Shown here: positions 1 through 5,837 of the stretch, in pieces
Numbering within the stretch: position 1 is the stretch's first letter
How the letters are laid out: every line of letters starts with the position of its first letter
Assembly (NCBI GenBank): GCA_026987995.1
Contig: JALSMC010000229.1
Span: 1-10,907 of the forward strand
From: Sulfurimonas sp.
Lineage (GTDB): Bacteria > Campylobacterota > Campylobacteria > Campylobacterales > Sulfurimonadaceae
Direction: 5' to 3'
DNA length: 10,907 bases
The notes under the pieces: generated by a model
What the model was told of the DNA's origin: nothing
Databases searched by the model: none
The model's input: the letters and a program-made list of their open reading frames with translations, nothing else
Made by a program: the position numbers and the translations under genes

Positions 1-331
1 GTTTGATAGCTGCTGAGTTTACACTTACCTTATCACAGCCTACATTGAGCAGTCCGTAGATATCATCAAGTTTACGTATACCACCACCAACAGTAAGTGG
101 TATAAATATCTCACGTGCAACTTGTGCAACTATATCTACAATTGTGTCACGGTTATCGCTTGATGCCGTAATATCTAAAAATGTTAACTCATCAGCACCC
201 TCTTCGTTGTAACGACGTGCAACTTCAACTGGATCACCGGCATCTTTTAGGCCAACAAAATTTACACCTTTTACAACACGTCCATCTTTCACATCTAAAC
301 AAGGAATAATTCTTTTTGCAAAATAATTCAT
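1..331 (-). CDS. hisF: Imidazole glycerol phosphate synthase cyclase subunit HisF, 5' part only
   Basis: The minus strand reads an uninterrupted 110-codon N-terminal fragment from ATG at 331-329 to the window edge. HisF, with the glutaminase HisH, converts PRFAR and ammonia into imidazole glycerol phosphate and AICAR in cytoplasmic histidine biosynthesis. Visible hallmarks are the opening [19 protein letters not shown] (residues 7-25), with the expected catalytic Asp of the first beta strand at D13, the phosphate-binding strand FLDITAS (51-57), and the barrel motif PLTVGGGIR (78-86). The fragment then continues through [13 protein letters not shown]. About 140 further residues of the roughly 250-residue family length lie outside the window. 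The start is supported by AAGG of a ribosome-binding site on the minus strand about 10 nt upstream (near 341-346). The gene is divergent from the CZB-like gene. Identification is secure from these motifs. Confidence 0.95.
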   Translation of the reverse strand, partial: MNYFAKRIIPCLDVKDGRVVKGVNFVGLKDAGDPVEVARRYNEEGADELTFLDITASSDNRDTIVDIVAQVAREIFIPLTVGGGIRKLDDIYGLLNVGCDKVSVNSAAIK

Positions 332-340
332 ACTTAAGAT

Positions 341-388
341 ACCTTATGGGAAGTTCAAATTCCCTTATATTATATATTTTGAATTATA
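341..388 (-). promoter_or_regulatory. Putative hisF promoter and leader
   Basis: On the minus strand a perfect TATAAT hexamer lies at 388-383, which would start transcription near 376. The resulting leader of about 45 nt contains a small hairpin, GGGAA (348-352) pairing with TTCCC (360-364), just before the AAGG ribosome-binding site near 341-346. No clear -35 element is visible, as is common for Campylobacterota promoters. The assignment is by sequence only. Confidence 0.4.
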
Positions 389-424
389 CTACTTTAGACT
401 TATAATTTGATAATATATTTAAGC

Positions 425-452
425 TATGAATGTTTCATGTGAAACATTCATA
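425..452. promoter_or_regulatory. parS-like: 28-bp palindrome containing a near-consensus parS site
   Basis: Two 13-nt arms, TATGAATGTTTCA (425-437) and TGAAACATTCATA (440-452), are perfect reverse complements around a central TG. The inner 16 bp at 431-446, TGTTTCATGTGAAACA, differs at one central position (T438 for C) from the widely conserved chromosomal ParB-binding consensus TGTTTCACGTGAAACA. The site lies between divergent genes, so it could also be an operator. Its identity to parS over 15 of 16 positions makes a centromere-like role in ParABS chromosome segregation the leading reading. No parA or parB gene is in the window. Confidence 0.6.
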
Positions 453-459
453 ATGTAGA

Positions 460-481
460 GCTCTTAATATGCTCTTAATAT
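460..481. repeat. Perfect tandem 11-bp direct repeat
   Basis: GCTCTTAATAT occurs twice back to back, at 460-470 and 471-481, between the parS-like palindrome and the -10 element of the CZB-like gene. It overlaps the place where the -35 region would lie. It may be a small slippage duplication or a regulator half-site pair; the sequence does not decide. Confidence 0.6.
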
Positions 482-490
482 AGATAGATA

Positions 491-519
491 TATAATGAAT
501 CCTAATATAAACGAGGAAG
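491..519 (+). promoter_or_regulatory. Putative -10 element and ribosome-binding site of the CZB-like gene
   Basis: A consensus TATAAT stands at 491-496, followed by GAGGAAG (513-519), a good Shine-Dalgarno match 7 nt before the ATG at 527. No obvious -35 box is present; the upstream tandem repeat occupies that position. Confidence 0.5.
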
Positions 520-526
520 AATAAGA

Positions 527-997
527 ATGACAAAAGAAGATGTACTCAAACATTTAGGAGCAGCTAAAAGTGCACATATCAAGCTAGTGCAAAAAGCAAA
601 ATCCCTAATAGATAGTATAGATATGAGTGAACCGACATCACCTATTAATTTTAAAGAGTCTGATTTTGGAAAATGGTTTTATGGTGATGGTCAGAAACTC
701 AGTGGACTTTCTAACAATCCTTTATCATGTATGGAAAATATGCAAAAGCAACATCTTGCTTTGTATGAGATAAATGAAAGTATTTTTAATATATATTTTG
801 GAGAAAATCAAAAAGCTGGATTTTTTTCTAAAATGATGGGTTCTGCAAATAAACCAGTGGATGATGCTGGTAGAAAGCTGGCATTAGAGTATTATGAAAA
901 TATGCAAAGTACTTTAAACGATTTAGAGAGCGAGATAAGTAGACTAGAACGTCGCTTAAGTGCACTTTCAGAGGAAAAAATAGAAGCTTTAGGTTAA
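527..997 (+). CDS. Small stand-alone CZB-like (chemoreceptor zinc-binding) protein
   Basis: This 156-residue protein has no signal peptide or membrane segment and should be cytoplasmic. Residues about 12-85 follow the CZB pattern: a first helix with H17, then SDFGKWFYGDGQKL (45-58) matching the family core [C]xxGKWxxGxG, then a helix with H76. CZB domains usually bind zinc through three His and one Cys; they are found at the C-termini of chemoreceptors such as H. pylori TlpD and on some diguanylate cyclases. Here Asp (D46) replaces the core Cys, and Y80 stands where the last His of H-x3-H would be expected, so the metal site is altered or lost. Residues about 112-154 are charged and heptad-like, probably a coiled coil for dimerisation. 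The start has a good ribosome-binding site. The gene is monocistronic by appearance, with its own promoter and a possible downstream hairpin. Family assignment is by motif recognition; the function is unknown. Confidence 0.65.
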   Translation: MTKEDVLKHLGAAKSAHIKLVQKAKSLIDSIDMSEPTSPINFKESDFGKWFYGDGQKLSGLSNNPLSCMENMQKQHLALYEINESIFNIYFGENQKAGFFSKMMGSANKPVDDAGRKLALEYYENMQSTLNDLESEISRLERRLSALSEEKIEALG

Positions 998-1013
998 AAT
1001 ATGTGTTAAATAG

Positions 1014-1051
1014 TAGTAAATATAGCAATTCTTTATATTTATTACCTTTTT
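1014..1051 (+). terminator. AT-rich terminator-like hairpin after the CZB-like gene
   Basis: An 11-bp stem pairs 1014-1024 with 1034-1044 (one G-T wobble) around a 9-nt loop and is followed by CC and five T (1047-1051). The stem is AT-rich and therefore weak, but its position 16 nt after the stop codon fits a Rho-independent terminator. Confidence 0.4.
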
Positions 1052-1056
1052 ATAAG

Positions 1057-1076
1057 TATAATTAGTATAGTATAGC
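1057..1076 (+). promoter_or_regulatory. Putative rsmA promoter with no visible ribosome-binding site
   Basis: TATAAT (1057-1062), TATAGT (1066-1071) and TATAGC (1071-1076) are overlapping -10 candidates immediately before the rsmA ATG at 1081. Using the first gives a leader of about 12 nt; using the last puts the transcription start at the ATG itself. No purine-rich Shine-Dalgarno sequence is present between 1063 and 1080. Confidence 0.4.
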
Positions 1077-1080
1077 TTCA

Positions 1081-1854
1081 ATGAATACTAATAGTGTAGT
1101 AGCGAAGAAGAAATTCGGACAAAATTTTTTAAAAGATCAATCCGTTTTGAGAAAGATCGTCGAAGCGATGCCCAAGAATGAGAATAAACTCGTTGAAATT
1201 GGACCTGGCTTAGGTGATTTAACTAAATTTTTAGTTGATGTCAGAAGTGTAGAAGCTTTTGAGGTAGATACCGATTTGTGTAAACTATTACAAAATATAT
1301 TTAAAGAAGAGATCGATACCAAGCGACTCCACATAAACTGTGGGGATGTTCTACAAACTTGGAAGAGCACTTTAGTAGATGAAGCGTATGACTTAGTGGC
1401 AAACTTGCCCTACTACATAGCTACGAACATCATACTCAAAGCACTCGCAGATCCAATGTGTAAAAATATACTAGTAATGGTACAGTTAGAAGTTGCAGAG
1501 AAGTTTTGTGCATCAGCTGGTGAGAAAGTATTTGGAAGTTTAGGCATTATAGCCCAAACTGTAGGAACAGCGACAATAGTCACAAAAGTTCCCCCAACTG
1601 CGTTTGACCCACAGCCAAAAGTAGACTCTGCAGTTTTTCTCATACAAAAACATGCCGATAGATCAGATAAAGAGTTCGAGGATATGCTTAGAGTTGCATT
1701 TACGCAACCTCGAAAAACTCTTATGAAAAATCTTTCGCAAAAGTATGATAAAGAACTTCTAAAAGAAGCATTTGATAAGCTTCAGCTGATACATACGATT
1801 CGCCCTCATCAAGTTAGCACTCAGGACTATCACCAACTCTATAAAATAATATAA
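1081..1854 (+). CDS. rsmA: 16S rRNA (adenine1518-N6/adenine1519-N6)-dimethyltransferase RsmA (KsgA)
   Basis: RsmA uses S-adenosylmethionine to dimethylate two adjacent adenosines in the 3'-terminal hairpin loop of 16S rRNA, a late checkpoint in 30S subunit assembly. The 257-residue protein shows the family in order: KKFGQNFL near the N-terminus (10-17), the SAM-binding motif I VEIGPGLGDLT (38-48), an acidic ribose-binding residue (E61 or the nearby VD), GDV (88-90), and the catalytic motif IV NLPYYI (108-113). The C-terminal part carries the expected FDPQPKVDSAV and TQPRKTLMKNL segments. Length is normal for Campylobacterota. The ATG at 1081 is the first possible start, because an in-frame stop lies at 1063-1065; it leaves only a few residues before KKFGQNFL, as is usual. 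There is no Shine-Dalgarno sequence. The RNase J gene follows after 13 nt, suggesting co-transcription of two RNA-processing enzymes. Confidence 0.97.
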   Translation: MNTNSVVAKKKFGQNFLKDQSVLRKIVEAMPKNENKLVEIGPGLGDLTKFLVDVRSVEAFEVDTDLCKLLQNIFKEEIDTKRLHINCGDVLQTWKSTLVDEAYDLVANLPYYIATNIILKALADPMCKNILVMVQLEVAEKFCASAGEKVFGSLGIIAQTVGTATIVTKVPPTAFDPQPKVDSAVFLIQKHADRSDKEFEDMLRVAFTQPRKTLMKNLSQKYDKELLKEAFDKLQLIHTIRPHQVSTQDYHQLYKII

Positions 1855-1867
1855 CAAAGGAGTTTGG

Positions 1868-3940
1868 ATGGAAGAAGAAAACAGAGGGTCAGAGCAAAAT
1901 TCTGCACCTAAAACAGAAGCGAAACCAAATATGCAAGCTAACCCACAGGGAACTATGCAAGCAAAACCACAAACAAGTACAACTGAGTCTAAGCCAGAAG
2001 TAAACGCAGAAGCTAAAACAGAAGCAAAACCGGCACAAAATAGAAACAACAACAGAAACAACAACAGAAACAACAATAACCGTAGACCTAATAATAACCA
2101 AAATAGAAACGGTAATGGCGATAAACCAGCAGGTAACAAACCTAATAATAATCGTAATAGAAATAAAAATCGTCATCGTAGACAACCTACGCCAGTTGAT
2201 GAAAACCTTAAAGCATTTGTTGCAAAAAATCAAGAAGCACATAAGCAGCGTCTTAATCCACACTATAAACTTGATCTTAATTCTAAGGCAAAAATCCGTA
2301 TCACTCCACTAGGTGGACTTGGTGAGATTGGTGGAAACATCATGGTTATGGAGACTGATAACGAAGCAATTCTTATTGATATTGGTATGAGTTTTCCTGA
2401 TGAGACTATGCACGGTGTTGATATTTTAATCCCTGATTTCTCTTACCTTAGAGAGATTAAAGATAAAATTGTTGCGGTAATCATTACTCATGCTCACGAA
2501 GATCACATCGGTGCAATGCCTTACCTTTATAAAGAGATGCAGTTTCCTATATATGGTACGCCACTTCCACTTGCTATGATTGGTAACAAGTTTGACGAGC
2601 ATCATATTAAAGAGCATAGAAAGTTCTTTAACCCAATCGTTAAACGCCAAGTATATGAGATAGGAAATGATTTTAAAATTGAGTGGATGCACATGACTCA
2701 CTCTATCATTGACTCTTCAACTATTGCCGTTACAACTGATGCGGGTACTCTTATCCACACAGGTGACTTTAAGATAGATTACACTCCTGTTGATGGGTAT
2801 ACTGCTGACTTACACCGTTTAGCTTACTATGGAGATAAAGGTGTTCTTTGTCTTCTTTCTGACTCAACAAACTCACATAACCCTATTGCAACAGGTTCTG
2901 AGTTAAGTGTTGCTCCGGCATTAGATAGAATCTTTTCTAAAGCAGAGGGACGTATACTTCTTTCTACTTTTAGCTCAAACATTCACCGTGTTCAGCAAGC
3001 TATTCAGTATGGTATTCAGTATGGTCGTAAGATCTGTGTTATTGGTCGTTCAATGGAGAGAAATATTGAACTTGCAATGCAGTATGATTATGTACGTTTT
3101 AATAAAAACATCTTTGTTGATCCAGATGAAGTTGCACAACTTGAAGATAAAGAAGTACTTATTGTTACAACTGGTTCTCAGGGTGAAACAAATTCAGCTC
3201 TTTTTAGAATGAGTATTGGTGAGCATAGACATATTAAAATCAAACCATCAGATTTAATTGTTCTTTCATCTCGTGCTATTCCTGGTAACGAAGGTTCTAT
3301 CTCTGCTATGCTTAACAACATTCAGCGTGCAGGTGCAAGTGTTGCTATGAGTAAAGATATTCACGTATCAGGTCATGCTTCTATGGAAGAGCAAAAACTT
3401 ATGCTGCGTTTAGTTAATCCTAAGTTCTTCTTACCTATCCACGGTGAGTACAATCATGTTATGCGTCACCGTGAAACGGGTATGATGTGTGGCGTTCCTG
3501 AGAGAAATATCTTACTTATGACAGATGGTGAGCAGATAGAAATAGCACCAAAATACATGAGAAAAGTTAAAACTGTAAAAACAGGTAAGACTTACATAGA
3601 TAACCAAAACAACCACAAAATTGATGATGACATTATCTTAGATCGTCAAAAACTTGCATCTGATGGTGTAGTTATGATAGTTGCTGAAGTAAGTGAGCAA
3701 AACTCTAAGATGTTAGCGAAGCCAAAAGTAACTACATTTGGTATAGTTCCAGATAGACTCGATAAAGCATTTGCTAAAGAGATAGAAGATGTACTAGAGA
3801 TCTTCTTAACTAACATCAAACCAGGACTTATCGAGAACTCTCGTGCATTAGAAAATGATGTTCGTCAAGTTGTTCGTAAACACATCTTTAGAAAGATGAA
3901 AAAGTATCCTCTTATTGTTCCACATATGCTTGTGCACTAA
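1868..3940 (+). CDS. rnj: Ribonuclease J with long Asn/Arg-rich N-terminal extension
   Basis: RNase J is a metallo-beta-lactamase/beta-CASP nuclease with 5'-3' exonuclease and endonuclease activity in mRNA decay and RNA maturation. Of 690 residues, roughly 140 form an N-terminal disordered extension: an Ala/Lys/Glu/Pro part with two TEAKP copies (16-20, 51-55), then a basic Asn/Arg part with three RNNN units (59-70). The catalytic core starts near residue 142 with ITPLGGLGEIGGN. Metal-binding motifs are THAHEDH (207-213), H278, and HTGDFKID (297-304). A typical LPIHGEY segment and C-terminal RNase J domain follow. The length and the basic extension match what I recall of H. pylori RNase J, whose extension is species-variable; the neighbourhood with ksgA is also shared. 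AAAGGAG (1856-1862) is a strong ribosome-binding site with 5-nt spacing. A terminator follows. Confidence 0.95.
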   Translation: MEEENRGSEQNSAPKTEAKPNMQANPQGTMQAKPQTSTTESKPEVNAEAKTEAKPAQNRNNNRNNNRNNNNRRPNNNQNRNGNGDKPAGNKPNNNRNRNKNRHRRQPTPVDENLKAFVAKNQEAHKQRLNPHYKLDLNSKAKIRITPLGGLGEIGGNIMVMETDNEAILIDIGMSFPDETMHGVDILIPDFSYLREIKDKIVAVIITHAHEDHIGAMPYLYKEMQFPIYGTPLPLAMIGNKFDEHHIKEHRKFFNPIVKRQVYEIGNDFKIEWMHMTHSIIDSSTIAVTTDAGTLIHTGDFKIDYTPVDGYTADLHRLAYYGDKGVLCLLSDSTNSHNPIATGSELSVAPALDRIFSKAEGRILLSTFSSNIHRVQQAIQYGIQYGRKICVIGRSMERNIELAMQYDYVRFNKNIFVDPDEVAQLEDKEVLIVTTGSQGETNSALFRMSIGEHRHIKIKPSDLIVLSSRAIPGNEGSISAMLNNIQRAGASVAMSKDIHVSGHASMEEQKLMLRLVNPKFFLPIHGEYNHVMRHRETGMMCGVPERNILLMTDGEQIEIAPKYMRKVKTVKTGKTYIDNQNNHKIDDDIILDRQKLASDGVVMIVAEVSEQNSKMLAKPKVTTFGIVPDRLDKAFAKEIEDVLEIFLTNIKPGLIENSRALENDVRQVVRKHIFRKMKKYPLIVPHMLVH
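2042..2077 (+). repeat. Three tandem 12-bp units coding RNNN
   Basis: AGAAACAACAAC is repeated at 2042-2053 and 2054-2065, and with one base change at 2066-2077, in frame inside the RNase J extension. Because 12 is a multiple of three, slippage here would lengthen or shorten the basic tail by whole RNNN units without disrupting the enzyme. Confidence 0.9.
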
Positions 3941-3959
3941 AGAACTGAACTATTTTTAA

Positions 3960-3998
3960 AAGGAGAGCAATATGATGCTCTTCTTGCTCCTCTTTTTT
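3960..3998 (+). terminator. Probable Rho-independent terminator of the rsmA-rnj unit
   Basis: About 20 nt after the rnj stop, AGGAGAGCAA (3961-3970) can pair with TTGCTCC (3984-3990) with a small bulge, or the inner arm AGAGCA can pair with TGCTCT. A run of six T at 3993-3998 follows. It separates the housekeeping pair from the three-gene signalling set. Confidence 0.6.
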
Positions 3999-4028
3999 AC
4001 TTTTATCGCATTTTAATTCTTTTAAGTA

Positions 4029-4062
4029 TATAGTATAAAGATAAGCTTTATTTAAAAAGGGG
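4029..4062 (+). promoter_or_regulatory. Putative promoter and ribosome-binding site of the signalling operon
   Basis: Overlapping -10 candidates TATAGT (4029-4034) and TATAAA (4034-4039) lie after a T-rich stretch, the usual form of Campylobacterota promoters. AAAAAGGGG (4054-4062) is a strong Shine-Dalgarno sequence 5 nt before the GTG start at 4068. No other promoter-like sequence is obvious before the next two overlapping genes, so this probably drives all three. Confidence 0.5.
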
Positions 4063-4067
4063 TTGTT

Positions 4068-5837
4068 GTGCCTAAATTTTTTTTACTCTTACTATTTTTT
4101 TTCATTGTTCCTCTGTTTGCAGAGAAGAGTCCTTCTGATGTTTATAGTCAATCTGTTGTACTTGAAAGAATTGTCATTACTCTACGTAAAGAGAATGGTA
4201 TTAATGAAAAACTTCCCTTTGTTGCACTACAAAAAGCAAAACGTCCACGACATGTTTTGCAAAAAACCCTTGAGGTACTCACTAAAGTAAATAAATATCG
4301 TGAACTCAAAGGTTATGGTAGCATTACTCTACCGCCTGTACCTTCACGTGATATCACTCCTGAAGATGTTTACTATAATGTACTGCGTTTAAAAAAAGAG
4401 GTAGCATTTCTTTTAAAAGAGCAATCACAAGTTAAAAAAAACCTTTTTACACTCAAAAAATATACAAACAAAACACCAAGTGATGTTTATAAAGTACTAT
4501 GGGGTATCTCTCTTGGTTTTGATGCCCTCATAGGGCAGGGTTTTACACCTACTGATGTTTATGCCTTAAGTGAACAGATACTTAAAAGAGTAAAGTTTTT
4601 ACGTAAGTTACAATGCATCAATAGCTCCGTAGTAGTCCCAGAAAAAAAAGAGAACCTTCATCCAAACCATGCACTCTACACATCATTAGAACTACTAAAA
4701 AAAATTCATACTATAGAGAAAAAACTTTGGATGCCACCTGTTCCTATTGTTGCAGCAAAAGAGAAAGTAATTAGTCCTACGGAGGTGTATGATTCCTTGC
4801 AAACAGTCAATGCAGAGCTTAACAGAATCTCATGGCGTTTAGGAGTAGAGCGACATTTTGAAAATATAGAGCCAGATGAAGAGAAGACACCAAGTGATGT
4901 TGTTCAAAACCTCGAGTTTGCAATTGCCCTGCTTCCCTCTTTTGACTTTAATGAGGGGGTAAATCAGTATCCTATTGACTCACTAAAAAAGAGTCCAAAT
5001 GATGTTTTTGCTCTTTCAGAGTATATTTTAGAGAAAATCAATGCTATCAAAGCAGATAAAGGGATACGAAAAACACCCAAAGAAACACAGTATATCTATG
5101 GATTGAAACCTATTCATGTTTATGTGAAAGGGATAGAAGCACTTGAAAAAGTGCAAAAACTTAAAATTTTAGAGGGTTCACATATCTCTGAATCTCCTGA
5201 ATCGCCAGATAGAAAAATTTCTCCTAGTGAAGTGTATGAGTTGATTTTACGCTTAGACGATGAGTTGAGTTTGCTCTATCCAAACAGTGCAAAACAAGCA
5301 TATAGAGAAGTTCTCGATAAAAAAGAGTATAGTGATAAAACACCTTCGGATGCTTACAATAATCTCTGGAAAATCACCTATCAACTAGATACGATACTCA
5401 ATCAAGAGTACACACCAAATGAGACCTATGTATTGGCACTCAAGATCAATAAAGATGTGCAAAATATCGTAAAATATTTTTTAAATAAAAAGGTAGTAGT
5501 AAAGAAAAAAGAAGTTCTTTCTAAGCGTCCCCATGATGTGTTTAATCAATCAAAAAAAGTGCTAGAAAAACTAGAACAGATAAAAAAGCGAGGAAATATT
5601 GAGTCAGTAAGAGTTGCACTGCCTAAAGATAAACATATCACACCTACTTCTGTATATAATGCTCTTCGCATTATTAGTGCAACAATATCAGAGATTAATG
5701 TTGCATTTGGTATTGGGCATATTACTATTGCAAATGTTGATACAAAAGGGAAAACCCCCTCTGATGTATATGAGATAGTCGAGCAAACGAATGAGCTTTT
5801 AGAGTATCTTTTTAAAGATAGTAGTTATGAAAATTAG
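4068..5837 (+). CDS. Secreted protein made of [ST]P-x-[DE]-V-Y helical repeats
   Basis: I do not recognise a named family. The 589-residue product starts with a Sec-type signal peptide (one Lys, a hydrophobic stretch at about 4-17, likely cleavage after LFA at residue 18), so the mature protein begins almost at once with the first repeat and should be periplasmic or secreted; no lipobox Cys is present. Sixteen motif positions can be read, at 20, 58, 96, 135, 159, 197, 235, 273, 308, 346, 384, 424, 448, 486, 524 and 562. Each is a variant of KTPSDVY followed by an amphipathic helix of about 20 residues. S/T-P-x-D/E is a classic helix N-cap. Spacing is usually exactly 38, and the units cycle in fours with KTPSD-type motifs at 135, 273, 424 and 562. 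The start is GTG, chosen for its ribosome-binding site and intact signal peptide. It overlaps the downstream kinase gene by 11 nt, suggesting a sensory partner of that kinase. Confidence 0.85.
   Translation: MPKFFLLLLFFFIVPLFAEKSPSDVYSQSVVLERIVITLRKENGINEKLPFVALQKAKRPRHVLQKTLEVLTKVNKYRELKGYGSITLPPVPSRDITPEDVYYNVLRLKKEVAFLLKEQSQVKKNLFTLKKYTNKTPSDVYKVLWGISLGFDALIGQGFTPTDVYALSEQILKRVKFLRKLQCINSSVVVPEKKENLHPNHALYTSLELLKKIHTIEKKLWMPPVPIVAAKEKVISPTEVYDSLQTVNAELNRISWRLGVERHFENIEPDEEKTPSDVVQNLEFAIALLPSFDFNEGVNQYPIDSLKKSPNDVFALSEYILEKINAIKADKGIRKTPKETQYIYGLKPIHVYVKGIEALEKVQKLKILEGSHISESPESPDRKISPSEVYELILRLDDELSLLYPNSAKQAYREVLDKKEYSDKTPSDAYNNLWKITYQLDTILNQEYTPNETYVLALKINKDVQNIVKYFLNKKVVVKKKEVLSKRPHDVFNQSKKVLEKLEQIKKRGNIESVRVALPKDKHITPTSVYNALRIISATISEINVAFGIGHITIANVDTKGKTPSDVYEIVEQTNELLEYLFKDSSYEN
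4125..5771 (+). repeat. Protein-level repeat array: about 38-residue units in a four-unit super-repeat
   Basis: Super-repeats begin at codons for residues 135 (base 4470), 273 (4884) and 424 (5337); a fourth opens at 562 (5751), and a partial one lies at the N-terminus (motifs at 20, 58, 96). Distances are 138, 151 and 138 residues. Within a super-repeat the second motif follows after 24 (twice) or 35 residues, then steps of 38. The KTPSD codons differ between copies (AGT, AGT, TCG, TCT for Ser), so the DNA is diverged while the motif is kept: an old, selected repeat rather than a recent duplication. Confidence 0.85.

Noticed and set aside
348..364. Riboswitch or his attenuator in the hisF leader
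   Set aside because: Only a 5-bp hairpin is visible, with no His-codon leader peptide and no conserved riboswitch core; it is listed only as part of the leader.
2042..2077. Possible CRISPR-like or iteron repeat array
   Set aside because: The 12-bp units are contiguous with no spacers and are in frame within RNase J; they code RNNN in a disordered tail.
1759..2263. Two minus-strand open frames opposite the start of RNase J
   Set aside because: They lie antisense to the low-complexity RNase J extension and give Leu/Phe- or Ile/Val/Cys-rich translations typical of shadows of Asn/Lys/Arg codons; no start signals or family resemblance.
4063..4290. Alternative frame starting at TTG 4063 over the repeat protein's signal peptide
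   Set aside because: It covers only 75 codons, gives no recognisable protein, and the GTG at 4068 has better ribosome-binding site spacing, a signal peptide and a 589-residue repeat protein.
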